Below are positions 12,501 through 24,210 of a stretch of DNA of 64,000 nt, in pieces. How positions within the stretch are numbered: the stretch's first letter is position 1; each line of letters opens with the position of its first letter. A program made the translations under genes and the position numbers. The stretch lies in the NCBI RefSeq assembly GCF_963678635.1, contig NC_087070.1:31785704-31849703 (forward strand). The letters run 5' to 3'. The notes under the pieces are model-generated. The model was not told where the DNA came from, made no database searches, and saw only the letters and a list, made by a program, of their open reading frames with translations. This DNA comes from Symsagittifera roscoffensis. Lineage: Eukaryota; Xenacoelomorpha; Acoela; Convolutidae.

Positions 12501-14361
12501 TCAATTCCTTGCAAAGTGAACAAATTGAACAAACTTATGAAGTAAACTCGCCCCTAAATTAATCAATTCATTTCAATCATTTAATTCAATAAAATATAAA
12601 TACTTTAGTTTGGCGTTTTTCGAGTGTTTTCAATTTGCGAACACATAGTTTGATAGGGAACAATTTTCGGGAACACATTTTTGTTTTTGAAATTAACCTT
12701 TATTTCAGCTGTAGTTGTTCAAATTTTGTTATTTTTTATCTAAAACGGATTTACTCAGATTAGTTTCTCTTAATAGACAATTTACTTTCTATGAGCAAAT
12801 TACACCAAATTGATAGTTTACTCTTTATGAGCAATTTTAACGGGCCGGCATATTTTTTCAGTCATGACAACAAACAGTATAAACAGTTGTTCATTCGAAG
12901 TCATAAAAAAAATCCTGGACGGACTCAGCCATATTATGTCTTAATAAATCTCAGTAGTTATCCTTGACGGCATATCTACCACGGCATGCCTTTATATGGC
13001 AGAGCTCATGATGAAAACTTTGTGTTCGTCGAATTTTGATCTAGCTCACGTTCGTTTTTTGCTGGCAACTAATCCCATTTTCCCCCAAGCACAGAAACCC
13101 AAACTTGATGGCATCCAAAAAGTCCTGAGGTTAAACTGCCCAAAAATTTAGCAGCACACTGTGTGGATGATAAACCAATGGCCTTTCTGGTTACTGGTGT
13201 AGCTGGAACCAATATGAAAGTTTGCCCTGTTTTTTTCCTCATCAAGCCAACGCATCGTTTTATTGCCAAAATTTTTGCAAAAATTTGGCTAATTCGATGA
13301 GTAATATCACTCAGGTTGCATCTAAAAGTGTTCTAAAGCGAAGCACAAGAGAATAAAAGAGTAAATCATATGTGTTTTTGGAAAAACAAAAAAAAGTGAA
13401 ACAAACAGCTACATACCAAAAAATCTTCTTCAGCAAGCTCCGCCAATACATAAGGCATTCTCAGGGTGACATCCGCATTTCCGATGGAACTCATTCAAGC
13501 AAATGCTCGTTTGTTCCAATAAACGAATTTCAAACAATCAACACAGCATTTTAAGTTTTCAGGATATCAGATGAAATCGATGATCAATCGAATTTAAGGA
13601 TAGTTGGATGTGATTAACTAGTAGATTAGTTACACATTTGATTAATTACATGATAGTTTTGTTCGTGGAAAGTATCATTGTGTTCGTGGAATTTTCATTG
13701 TGTTCGTGGAATATTCCATGCTGCTGCGTTTTCTTTGCTGTCTTTTGTGACGACACTGAAGATAGCACTTACCGGCCAATCAGACCATTTAATCTTTTCG
13801 CTCCAATCGCTGATTAATGAAAAAATTACAGCACTTCCCAGATGGAAGTGACGGCAACGAGGACTAGTACATTTTCCTTTACCCGAAAATTACTACTTAG
13901 CATGATGACAAGTGGATGAAAGACTCTAATACATAGCTGAACTGAGGAACGATTGAATAATTGAAATGAAATGAGTCTTAGTTCAAGAATTGACTAATGA
14001 CAGTTTCCCTGATGCAGGACTAATGCGTCACTTATAATGACGGCTTCACTGGTAAGAACTGCACTGTCTGGTTCACTCATCATTATGACGCCTTCATTAT
14101 CAATTAGCCGTCTTATCTTTAAGCAGTCATTATTGTATAGATGCTACAGTCGCCTGGTGTGGTAAAAAGAGTGGCAAGTGTCGTAGCTATTCCTTGGTGG
14201 ACTCTTATCTTGATATCTTGGTGTTTCGATTAAATTGGTGCTGATAAGTGATGGGAGCTTTGCTGCTAAATTGGAATCAATTCATCCTCATCTTGTGCTC
14301 AATATTAGTTGCATCTCTCATTTTTCATCCCAATCTAGTATTACTTACGGACTCAACTTAA
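12501..14361. other. non-coding stretch before the SET-gene relic
   Basis: No gene supported. A short direct repeat (GTGTTCGTGGAAT-like, ~24 bp, three copies) lies at 13660-13715. The open frames at 13069-13269 and 13372-13554 have no recognisable features. The last few hundred bases may include the promoter of the gene beginning at 14362, but I see no convincing core motif. Confidence 0.4.
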
Positions 14362-16640
14362 ATGACCAACGCTGAAAGCTCATGTTCAGTGCCTTCCAGG
14401 TCTCCATCACTATTTGCAGTGTCTACTAACATCCCTGTGCCTCCGTCACCACTCGTAGCACCAGAGACGACATCATTTGCTCCTTTCGCCTCGCCAATTC
14501 CGCCGACATATGGGCAACCACAAACCCCTCTGCGACATGTCCATTCAGGCCCCTCAATGGTACATCATTGCCAGTCTCAACAGTATCAGCCATATCCGGC
14601 CTACCTGGAGTCCTACATGTCAACATCACGGTATCCGAATTCTACATGGCCATCGGCTTTTCCCACTATCGAGAAGTTGAAAGACAACTGCAGGACCATG
14701 AGAGGCGAACCTACACTCCTACGGACCCACGAGCGGATGATCCCACGGAATCACAAGATCACAGGAACGACGAGCCCACAGAAAGTCGCAAAAGGGATCA
14801 TGCAGAGCCAGATAATGTAGGCGAAACTGTAAGTTGAAGAAAAAAATTCAAAAGTAAACACATTACACAAGCCTAAAAAATTTTGGTAAGCCAAATATTG
14901 AAACTAATTCATATTCATACTTAGCAACCTGGAAAAGCCTCCCGAGCCGAAAACCCGATAATAAACGAGACTCTCAAAGAAGTCATTTTGCAGAATGTTT
15001 GGAAGTCGAATGACTTCGCCGATAAAAGAAACGGAACCTTGACCCACAAAGAACAATTGACCTTGTTCAGGGCCATTGTCACGTTTCTGTTCACGTGCAC
15101 AGGGATGCTCGAGAAAATGATCATTAACACCACGGTACATGCTGTCGTCCAGGCGTTTATCAACATAGAGGAAAAAATAAAGACAATACCGTGGAGCTGA
15201 GCATAGAAACAGCAGCCTGTAAGCATCTTTTTAAATCTAAAACACTGAAGTGATTAAAAAAAACATTGACGACTCGATTTGATGACTCAATTTTATTTTG
15301 TCAACTTCTTGCGTCTCCCACAGGATTGCTGTCTGGCTAGTACAGGGTATGAAATTGTATTATACGGTGGCCAGAACCCATTTAAAGAGGAGCAATCTGA
15401 ACAAGGTTGTTCAGCGGGCTTTTCGGGGCATCAAAAACCTGGAGAAGACTCAACTGTTTTTCGTCAATACATTTGGGAACGCGGTGTTCTGGGCTCCTCC
15501 ACTAGTTGATTAGCTCAAACGCCAGGTAGATCAATCTATATAAAGTTTTATTTCTTCCAAAGGGATTTATTTATCAAAATAGAAACCGACGTGGAATCAC
15601 ATGTAATCAATTTCGTTTTTTATAGATTAGCATCATAAATCTGGAACAGCCGAAGCACTGTCTCGCACGTAAGGTTGCGAGGCTTATGCATTTGTCTACC
15701 AACCTTACATGCGAAATGGAAAAGCTGAAGAAGCAAGCTTCAGAAGTTCACCAGAAATTGGACGGTTACACCTACGAAGAGGTTCTGTTGGCAGTGCGAT
15801 CCCGACAAGATTCTCAACGTTAAGTTCGCCAGGTGCAGCGCGCACATATCTTCGTTCAGCAGATGACGACTTCCCATGAGCTGTCAAGTAAAGTTGCCCA
15901 CTTTTACTCAAAGCAAAAGTGAGCAACCCATGACCTGAAGAAGGTGGTTGACTATCTTGCGAAGCTACTCAATGATGGATCAAAGATAAAGTTTCAGCCG
16001 CTTGAGAAAACCACAAGCCGGAAACATGCCGCCAACGACATTGAGAGCGTTCCAAATGTGGTTCAGGAAGAATTGCAGTTCTGAGGAGTCATGCGTTGAT
16101 CCAGAGCTGGGTCGGCATATGTGATGTGATATTTCCCGTCTTTGGAAGGGGTACTTTATAATTTAATTGACTCGATAAATATATCGTTCTAATAAACTTT
16201 TTTTTGTTTCAGTAAATTTGACTTTCTTTTTTACTAGGTTTGATTGCTTTGCAATCGTTTAAGAAAGATGATGTGTTGGTGGATTACCACGGCAAAGTAG
16301 TCACCAACATCAATGCCGACCAGTACTGTTTCCAACAGGAGTTTCAAGTGAATACGTATTGCAAAATGCCGGTCCTCCTAGGCGATTGATCGACACTTCA
16401 AATGAGGAGTGCCCGTTACATAAATAGAATGTTTGCCTGGGTCATTTATTGATCCACGCCACCCAGAAGAATAACGAGACCAATATGAAGATGGTAGAAA
16501 TTGTAATTTCTAGCATAGGTGAAAAAATAATCATCGTAAAAGCCAGGAGAAACATTGTACCTTTCGAGCAACTGCGCTTTGACTCTTGAGAAAAAGTTGC
16601 TCAAGCGTTGTTTGACGACAGCAGTTAAATGGAACTTGGG
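14362..16640 (+). pseudogene. broken multi-exon gene ending in a SET domain
   Basis: I read five coding blocks. (1) 14362-14829: Pro/Ser-rich start shifting frame to an acidic, Arg/Asp/Glu-rich end at a GTAAGT donor. (2) 14925-15200 after a TTAG acceptor: helical block containing LTLFRAIVTFLFTCTGMLEK. (3) 15324-15510 after CCCACAG: block with AVWLVQGMKLYYTVARTHLK. (4) 15626-16084 after TTTTATAG: long helical, probably coiled-coil block with in-frame TAA near 15824 and TGA near 15922. (5) 16238-16640: SET domain, with ALQSFKKDDVLVDYHGKVVT, then after a frameshift near 16384 a GHLLIHA segment where SET proteins usually have NH, and NIVPFEQLRFD near the end. SET domains transfer methyl groups to protein lysines. 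The stops, the frameshift and the changed Asn-His pair make it a relic. The protein outside the SET domain is unrecognised. Confidence 0.55.
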
Positions 16641-16839
16641 TATTCTACAAAACTTTAAACTCGTTTCGTTCGGGGAACGTTTTATCAGAATGAAGAGTTT
16701 ATAAGAATTTGCGTTTGTGTTCATGATTTTATATTTTAAACCTGTTCTAATTTTTGTTCAAATTTACTGTTTAACTATCCCAATAAAAAACCCTGAATAT
16801 GAACAATTATGTACACTAACTAAGAAATTGACAGAATAA

Positions 16840-17240
16840 AATGACTAGGAATGAATTACGAACATCTAATCTAAAACAACATTAAAAAGTGAATGATCGA
16901 ACTAAATTTGAAAATAAAAATGGCCGTTTTCATTCAAATGTTTAATTTCTAAAAGGGTATATCCACGAATTTAGTTAAGTCATGATTTAAGATTTGTTCG
17001 TTGATCCCACAGAAAATGGTTAAGTATTTGTTTGTAATTTCCGCAATCGTTCTTCTAGCTAGCCATTGATCAAGCTGGTTATTGCTGGAAAATTCTCTCT
17101 TACAAAATGCGGAATCTGCTAACAGTTTGTGGAATCAATAAAAACAAACTGTCGCGCTCTAATACAATAAATTATTAGTAGATACTACGTGAGATTATAT
17201 AAAATCATTGTTGCCCGAAAATGGTAAAAGGCGATTGATC
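16840..17240. repeat. ~300 bp dispersed repeat, copy A
   Basis: Landmarks in order are AATGAATTACGAACATCTAA, GGTATATCCACGAATTTAGT, TGGTTAAGTATTTGTTTGTA, CTAGCTAGCCATTGATCAAG, GTTTGTGGAATCAATAAAAA and CTGTCGCGCTCTAATAC. Copies B (17241-17690) and C (20240-20530) carry the same order in the same orientation. At about 17231 copy A runs into GGCGATTGATCGACTCTTCA, a piece also found in the SET exon at 16381. Confidence 0.7.
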
Positions 17241-17690
17241 GACTCTTCAAATAAAGAAAGCCGGTATCAGTTTTGGAATCAATTTATTTACTTGTTCAAA
17301 TGTTTAATTTCTAAAGGGGTATATCCACGAATTTAGTTAAGTCATGATTTAAGATTTGTTCGTTGATCCCACCGAAAATGGTTAAGTATTTGTTTGTAAT
17401 TTCCGCTTTCGTTCTTTTAGCTAGCCATTGATCAAGATGGTTATTGCTGGAAAATTCTCACTTACAATCTGCGAAATGCGCTAACAATTTGTGAAATCCA
17501 AAAAAAAAACTGTCGCCCTCTAATACAAATTTACTAGTAAATATTACGTGAGATCATAAAAATCCTTGTCAACCGAAAGTGGTACAAGGCGGTTGATCGA
17601 CGCTTCAAATTGATCGAATAACTAAAAAATTTGGAGAATAACATGATTAAGAATGAGTTACGAATGACTTATCTAAAGCAACAATAAAAA
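17241..17690. repeat. ~300 bp dispersed repeat, copy B
   Basis: It has the same landmark order as copy A, followed near 17590 by GGCGGTTGATCGACGCTTCA and then by the ATGATTAAGAATGAGTTACGAA module that precedes copy A. The A-B pair therefore looks like a tandem duplication of a ~360 bp unit that includes a bit of the SET-gene 3' region. Confidence 0.65.
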
Positions 17691-17892
17691 GTGAATTATC
17701 GACCGATGGTCGATATAAAACATACTTAGCAGGTATCTAATTAGTGCTAAAGGCCAAAAGAATAAACAAAATGAACAACTCACAACATTCCCCATCGTGA
17801 AAAGTTTAAAATTTCTCAATAAGCTGAAATTAAGTCTACAAACTCTACAAAATGTTGAAATAAAGAAATTGGAAAATAGGTTTTTAATGAGT

Positions 17893-18730
17893 TCAATGTG
17901 TTTTAAATGTATTCGCGTCAAATTTTTCTATTTCTTGCTGTACGTCCTGATCTATCGTCGACGATATTTCGCTCCCGGAATCTTGCTCTGCGACTATGAT
18001 GGGTGATTTCTCGGTGGGAGACTTCCGCGATGTCTGAACGTCCCCTGAATTTGGGAGGGGAATGAGGAAATCAGAAGGAGACCAGCACAATAAAGCAGGT
18101 GGTCTGAATGTAGATCTGGGCTGGGTGGCAACAGGATGCCTTTCCTCTGGCGTGTCCAGCACTATTGGCTCTAGAGTGGATCCGAATGATGATGGTCCAG
18201 GAAGACTGCTGTCGTCAGACGATTTCTGAGGGAAATCCGGAATGACGATAACTTCTGTCAACGATTTTGTGATCGTTTGTGTGCGGGTCGGGTTTCCGCC
18301 AGTCAAGTTACCACTGGTCGTCTTCTTCTGAGGGTTGGCTCTGGTTGAATTCTTGGGAGGCGATGATTTCATCTTTCCGGCTAAAATATGTCCCTTTTCC
18401 AAAGTGACCAAATGGTCCAAAGAATCAACAATCGCCTCTTTAAATGGATTAAAATATGATTCTCCGTTTTTTCGGTTGGAATTTTTTCTAAAAAGGTTAC
18501 CTCCAATGGCCAATTTTGCTAGAGTAGGCCGTTTCCGATTACAGATAGGGATTGGGTTTGCTTTCCTTCCATGGGTAATCTTTGCCAGTGGGATGTCCGA
18601 GTCCGAGTCTGAGGAGTCCATGACCGCGTCTTCGTATCCATCCTCTGCTCCATCGTGTAGCTCCCAACTCTTTGTCCGGCGGTCTGATATGATTGACTTT
18701 TCTTGATCTAAACGATTATCAATAGAGATC
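17893..18730 (-). pseudogene. Gypsy-like pol C-terminal tail
   Basis: An open minus-strand frame begins before the first Met, near 18730, with residues DQEKSIISDRRTKSWELHDG and GAEDGYED, then a Ser/Asp run (MDSSDSDSDIP) and a Ser/Pro/Thr-rich tail to 17893. Post-integrase tails of some Gypsy-type pol proteins have this kind of composition. It sits directly downstream of an integrase fragment on the same strand but in another frame, with the integrase catalytic core missing between them. I infer an internal deletion near 18725 that joined the integrase start to the pol tail. The tail itself has no stop for about 275 codons. Confidence 0.55.
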
Positions 18731-19310
18731 AGAAGGTCCCCAGAAAGCGTCCAAAGGGCCGGCGAAGTCTAAATCAATCTTTTTGTTAGCGAATGACAGA
18801 TCCGTTACTTTGCTCATATGCTTCCATCCCAACAATTTCTTAAGGTTCTTACCGGCTTTTAAATATTGTTTGCAAGATTTGCCGTGGTGATATATTTCCC
18901 TATAAATATGAGGCCACCAGATATATTCAGCCAAAAATTTCAGGCCAATTTGGCCTGGATGGGACTCGTGTAGTATCGAACTGATTGCGCCTCTGGCCGC
19001 AGTTGGTATTACTAACTTTTTGTCCATGAAAAAAATATCATCTCTGGTGTGCAGCTCCTACTCATAGTTTTTCATGTAGGATCCATGACATTCAAGTGGG
19101 CGTCCTGTCTTCAGTGTTGTGATTAGATCCGATAACAATTTGTCATCCTTGGTCATTATTCGTAGTAACTTCTTGGAGCAATGATTTTCTGGTTTACTTG
19201 GGGGAGAAGGTAAAGAAAAGTTAGTTTTGTAGCGATTCAATAAGTTAGAGTGGTCATTGTTGAGTAGGTCGTCTTTAAATTTCAAAGCAATATTGTATTC
19301 CTCTGGGACG
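18719..19310 (-). pseudogene. Gypsy-like integrase N-terminal region, deleted
   Basis: The minus frame shows the zinc-binding part of an LTR-retrotransposon integrase: HESHPGQIGLKFLAEYIWWP and HIYREIYHHGKSCKQYLKAG give the His-His-Cys-type pattern (the second Cys is replaced, C-K-Q-Y). LDFAGPLDAFWG carries the first catalytic Asp. Upstream, KTGRPLECHGSYMKNYE is the linker from RNase H, interrupted by an in-frame TAG near 19064. The frame stops at 18719, before the second Asp and the Glu, so integration activity is impossible. The fragment starts near 19310 after a TAA; reverse transcriptase and gag are absent. Confidence 0.7.
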
Positions 19311-20239
19311 ATTTATAAAGGCTCAGAAAATTTCGAAGATGAAATTCCGTGGTATTCAATCTTTTTGGTAGCAAACTATCGTTCAGCATTATGAAAAATA
19401 GTAGGGTTTTATTCGAAAACGAAATGCCTTTGTAGTAAAAAAGCGAATTACCTAGTGGTATACATGAAGTAAAAGCAGCAATAATTCTGAGTTTGAATGA
19501 AGCTAAAAAGCTATCGATTCGAATTTGACCAACTACATTGCTTGAATTACTCGTTCCCGACGTGAGAAAAGTTTTTACAATTGAACTTACAACGAACGAC
19601 GGTCGGTCTAAGTATACTTTATTTAAAGTTTGCGAAATCAAGTTTTTTTCGACCTTGTTAGTTAATAGAAAATGGATCTGTAGAGCTGGAAAGTAATTCA
19701 TAACCTCAATCAGAATCTACCACGAGTTTGAATGTCAACTTCCAAAGGGATCAACTGTGCAAGATGACATTAGACTTCGGCATAGGCTATGTTTTTGACA
19801 ATTGATCCATATGAAAAGTTGACGTTAAACCTTATTTTATTAGCTTCAAAGTTGAATTTATGGCTGCTACAAATCATTTCGAATTTAAATTCTAGGGTGT
19901 TCACAAACTGATATGGAGTATGCCATAGTTTTTAATTTAAAACTACGATTAGTTGTCACCGTTAATCCATCCTATAATAGAAATGGAATCAGTTCTTACA
20001 ATAACAACTAATACATGAAATTTAGTTTAGCCGAGCTGAACCAAAGTGAACAACATTGTTAAGTTTGTTTTACCCCTAGGCATTTCGTTAAATTATTATG
20101 CAATTTAACAAATCGAATTGTTTTGTCACAGTTTAATTTAATTGCGTTAAACCGTGGGCGTGACCTCTTTTGACACGGCTACAAAGATTTGCTGAGATAT
20201 GTCAATAATTATTTTTTACACATAGGAAAACTAATTTAA
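19311..20239. other. unexplained stretch upstream of the pol fragment
   Basis: A 139-codon open frame on minus (19282-19701) covers the first part but matches no family I recognise and overlaps the integrase linker in another frame, so I do not call it a gene. The rest, 19702-20239, is AT-rich and featureless. Confidence 0.4.
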
Positions 20240-20530
20240 AAATCGAAATGGCCGTTTTCAATCAAATGTTTGAACTCTAAAAGGGTATATCCACGAATTT
20301 AGTTAAGTAATGATTTAAGATTTTTTCGTGGATTCCACAGACAATGGTTAAGTATTTGTTCCTAATTTCCGCATTCGTTGTTCTAGCTAGCTACTGTTCA
20401 AGCTGGTTATTCCTGGATATCTTACTAACAAGCTGCGCAATCCGCTAACAGTTTGTGGAATCAATAAAAACAAACTGTCGCACTCTAATATACTAGTTTA
20501 TTAGTAAATATTATGTGAGATCATATAAAA
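20240..20530. repeat. ~300 bp dispersed repeat, copy C
   Basis: It contains GGTATATCCACGAATTTAGT, TGGTTAAGTATTTGTTC, GTTTGTGGAATCAATAAAAA and CTGTCGCACTCTAATA in the order and orientation of copies A and B. With copy B it brackets the Gypsy-like pol fragment. That is compatible with LTRs, but A-B tandem duplication and the lack of TG...CA ends argue for another repeat type. Confidence 0.65.
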
Positions 20531-21360
20531 TAGCTACTTGGGTCCCGCTCACCTTTTCCAGAGGTGAGAATTAACCGGCTGAGGGTATCATCTGGGAGCC
20601 ACCCGGACTCATTATGGCCCGTATGATACTAAGGTCCACAAAAGGGGCCCGCAAAAACAAGTAAAACAAATAAACTATAATCAATCAGCGTTTTCGAATA
20701 AAAGCATCTATAAAACGCGTCCTTGTATGCGGAATATGCTTACAGCTAACGAATTGCGCAGATTGGCTTCGTAATGATTTTGATTTTTAAGGACCCAATT
20801 ATCATACTTTTACCCCCCAAAAACTTCACTTGAGTAATTGTGGTTCCTTTTTAAACTATTATCCCCCCTCTGGTATCTGTAACGAATCTACACCCATAAA
20901 AAACCAGAATGCCCTTTTTTGCAACGATTTGATACTGAGAAATACATTTTGTCGTATCCCTATTGCAAAAAGGGGTAAATAGTTAACAAGATCCTGATAC
21001 CCGATGGTATTCGTGACCAGATGGTATTTGTGTACGTAAACGTTTCCTGTGGCCATAAACTAGCCATGGCCACAGGGCTTGTATACATTGCCTATGGTTT
21101 TAGTTGTTGGTGGTAGCCTCGTCAACCCTTGTTCCATTTGTGTCGGTTAATAGTGGTTTCGTCCCTTCCCTCGTCCCCCGACGGGATATGTAGGGCATAC
21201 CACTAGCGTGAGTTACTTGAACGTCGTTTTAACACTGGACTCGCCGAAACTGATCTCTCGTTTTGTGTTGTTGTGAGGTCAGCGTCCTACATCAAGCTTA
21301 TTAATTCTTTCAAGGGAGCTCAGTTCTCCTGATCTTTCGTACTATGTGAGCTGATTTTGA
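20531..21360. other. non-coding stretch with short G/C-rich patches
   Basis: 20540-20670 is a GC-richer patch (CTTGGGTCCCGCTCACC and CATCTGGGAGCCACCCGG); it does not fold into a tRNA or 5S rRNA that I can recognise. The phrase TTGCAAAAAGGGGTAAATAG TTAACAAGATC at 20963-20995 has a diverged copy near 48563-48595, so a dispersed repeat may be present. No gene supported. Confidence 0.4.
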
Positions 21361-21708
21361 TCAGTTACACGAAGGGGGTACTTGGGGTTCAGTTTTTGCA
21401 ATCTGGGGCGATTTTTCAGCTTTATATTTCCTTAAAGCCACGATTGCAGAAACCTTACTTTCACCGCCAATTTGACATTGCACCATCAAAAGTGGTCGCT
21501 TGTCATTGACGTAAATAGCTGAAAAATTACTCCCCGGATGTAGCTGGTAAGATGTCGGATCAATAACTGAATCAGAGTAGGGAGAGTCAACTAAGTATTC
21601 TAGCTCCAAAAACTTGAAATTACTACCAGCAAATTTACGGCACTGGATGGGTGCAGGTGAAAGTTTTTTTTTAACCAGCTCGTTTGTTTGGTTTTCACTC
21701 AGTATCAC
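21361..21708 (-). pseudogene. unrecognised coding fragment A
   Basis: A 115-codon minus frame without stops has coding-like composition (for example DPTSYQLHPGSNFSAIYVND and GGESKVSAIVALRKYKAEKS). I do not recognise the family. It probably belongs with the fragments at 22865-23311 and 23889-24210 on the same strand, since all three look like pieces of protein separated by broken sequence. Whether they are exons of one decayed gene or parts of a transposon protein cannot be decided here. No good start codon context is visible. Confidence 0.35.
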
Positions 21709-22864
21709 TAGATTCCAAATCAGCGGAAGACTCGTTTCCAGCTACTCGGTTTTGCAACCGTTCCTCTACATTCATCGTTCCTTTGACCAAACCATTGTCA
21801 TCTTTCAGCAGAACAAAGCAGTTAGGTGTTTAGGAATGTCCCCGAAACGAAGAATGGTTTGAGCATTGTCTTTGCTTAGGACAGTACGTCCTAAATCATG
21901 GATCCATTTTTCCACCATAGCTTGTGGTGCTAGATTCGGTTTTTGCTTTTTTTTCCCGCAACTGCTGCCGCTGTACACCCGAAAGTACCCAACACGTAAA
22001 ATCGTAAACCAGAAAGCAGTAGAACAGATAGACGCTTTTCACCGACGGTAACTTTCGGAAATTATAGACTTTTTTAAACATTTTGTGAATACGCTAGATA
22101 GGATCTCCCAAGACGTCTCCCGCATTGTTTAGAAAAAAAACTACGTGTGCACTTTCCAAATTTGATGAACTTGCAGAATGAAAAAAAAAACCTTTTGAGG
22201 AACAATGGGTCTTGGTTATGCAATCTTCCTCCACCTCGCATTGTCCTTCTATGGAAATCCTTGTTCGCATGGAGGTTGGATTTTTCAAGAGCTTCATACA
22301 TATGTTCCCAGGGACTTCGGTTAAAATTGCTCACCACAAGCTATGGCATTAGGAGTAATTTTACTTTGTAGGGGGTCAAACTTTGTTCTCCAAAGATAAG
22401 CACCGAATTTTGATAGTAGATTTCAGCCCCACTTTTCGTACTATGAAGCGTTAAATTCACCTCTTGTTCTCAGTAATTTCGTGCATTCATTCAAGCTCTT
22501 TCTCAAAATTTTACTGGCATCCTTGGTGGTGATGCTCCCGAGGGTTTTTCCAGGAACTTTTGAGACGAGACTCGGGTAGATGGCTTTTAGTTTTTTTACA
22601 AAATTAGCGTACGTATCTGTAATTTCTTTGGGGCGAACAACAATTTCATTTTTTCATACTCCTTCAAAGAGATCTTCAATTAATGTGCCAACTTCTTTCG
22701 TTTCTCCTTGTCAGCAATGACAGAAAGCGCACAGATTCAAGAAAAAGACACTGCACCCACTTTGCCTACCGAGACAGTGGGAAATGAAAAAATGGCTTTT
22801 TGGCCACCGTCTGGTCAAATTTTCCTCAAAGCGCTGAATGGCAAACTTTTCGTGAGGATGCATA
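21709..22864. other. broken sequence between coding fragments
   Basis: Overlapping short frames on both strands (21614-21862, 22074-22337, 22147-22371 and others) compete with each other and none is convincing. Some minus-strand protein-like text just downstream of 22865 (KSLPFSALRKFDQTVAKKPF) suggests the fragment-B protein continued here before decay. Confidence 0.35.
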
Positions 22865-23311
22865 TCATCGGATTTTTTGTGCCATTTTACGAAGATCTGT
22901 TTCCACGCATCTTGTAATCATGTGGGTGGCATCTGGACAAATGCATGAAATGTCTTCGATGCTGACCAGTGATGTCTTGGCTAACTCTTTTCGAAATGGC
23001 ACATGTAGTGGGAGCCACGAGGCTGTATCAGATGACTGCTCATTAGTGACACCAATAACCAGCCGCAACAAACATGGTGAATCGCCACTATAGGTCAGCT
23101 TAGCTCCTAATTGTCTTAAGGAATTTGTTTGGCTGTTCAACCAACCCGATTTTTGGTCGCCTGCTGTGGTGGGACCAACATTCTGTTCCATAGCGTTTCT
23201 GCTGTCTTTTTTACGGTACGATGAAAACATTAGTCGATTAGTTAAGGAACAAACAACATTTCCAGTTTTGCAGACAGATCCTATTTGAATTTGAGCAGAT
23301 ATGAATTTCAT
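22865..23311 (-). pseudogene. unrecognised coding fragment B
   Basis: A 148-codon minus frame with good protein character: LVIGVTNEQSSDTASWLPLH, then VSIEDISCICPDATHMITRC and VETDLRKMAQKI. The ICPDATHMITRCVE stretch looks like a conserved motif, but I cannot name the family. The frame ends at 22865 in a TAA and coding text seems to go on in other phases, so the gene is broken. Its neighbours on both sides are minus-strand fragments of similar character. No intact start is evident; the first Met at 23311 follows AT-rich sequence. Confidence 0.4.
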
Positions 23312-23888
23312 TGTTGAGTTTCTACCTGGCTCCGAAAGATAAGATCATTCCAAATGCTGATAAAATTAATCAAAAGGATACCTTCAGAAATTTGAGTTCT
23401 CAGTGTTTTGAGCCTTGGCTGTGGATTCTATTTACAATGATTAACTATTTGCTCTTGAATTCCGCTCTGGCTTTTGTCCGTACGCAGAAAAATTTTACGC
23501 TCTGCTCCATTTGATAAATATTATTTATTGGAAGATACAGTACTGCGTAGAGCCAAAGTGCCTATTTTGGCTAAAGAGCAAATAAAGTTAACCATACTGA
23601 TTATATATAACGTATAAGCGATGCCGAGACTAATAATCCTAAGAGATTTTTTTGTAATGTAAATATAAAATAAAGAATCTAAAACAAAAATGACTTACCT
23701 GCGATACAGAAAACGCTGAGAGTCGACTGTACACTAATTTTGACATCGAGGCGCCTCAACGCGAGCCTGGTAACCTCCACTTCATCAACCTCGCAGCTGT
23801 CTCACCAGATATCCACGCGTAATCCTTGAAGCTCCGTGGTTTTCAGTGAAAGAAACGCAACTGCTTTGACGCAAGAAACTAGGTTACT
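23312..23888. other. non-coding stretch
   Basis: AT-rich up to about 23690, then a GC-richer 150 bp patch (CGAGGCGCCTCAACGCGAGC). I see no gene. It could hold an intron of the minus-strand relic. Confidence 0.35.
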
Positions 23889-24210
23889 TCAAAATCCAGA
23901 AAAAGGTTTCTCGGGCTCACAGAAGTTTGTAAAGTGAACCACTATTTCGGCGGTTGCTCGACAAATGTGTCTAGGAGAAGGAACGAATGATTTGAAGCCT
24001 GTAATTTCAAGGCGAGATCGAAAAGTGTTGATAATATTGTCAACGTTTCCAGTTTTTGTCGCCTTAGCCAAATCGTACTTGAAATCTTCCGAAGATCCCC
24101 GTTTCCTAAATAAGCAAGTAATCATAAAACGGGTCGAAAAAGTAGATCTACACTTTTTGCGATCACCTTTACCGCGTTATATTCTCTGGGAGTGCTTTTC
24201 AGCTACTTCC
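23889..24210 (-). pseudogene. unrecognised coding fragment C
   Basis: The minus frame from about 24210 to 23889 reads VAEKHSQRI, an in-frame TAA, then a basic stretch RGKGDRKKCRST and a helical part (EDFKYDLAKATKTGNVDNII, then NTFRSRLEITGFKSFVPSP and ATAEIVVHFTNF). Composition is protein-like and the frame stays open on both sides of the single stop. Family unknown. It is the most upstream of three minus-strand fragments between 21.3 and 24.2 kb and may be the N-terminal part of one decayed gene. Confidence 0.35.

Noticed and set aside
19282-19701. 139-codon minus frame as a pol domain
   Set aside because: No reverse transcriptase, RNase H or other motif could be found, and it overlaps the integrase linker in a different frame.
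20540-20670. tRNA or 5S rRNA in the GC-rich patch
   Set aside because: No A/B box pair, cloverleaf or 5S-like internal control region could be fitted.
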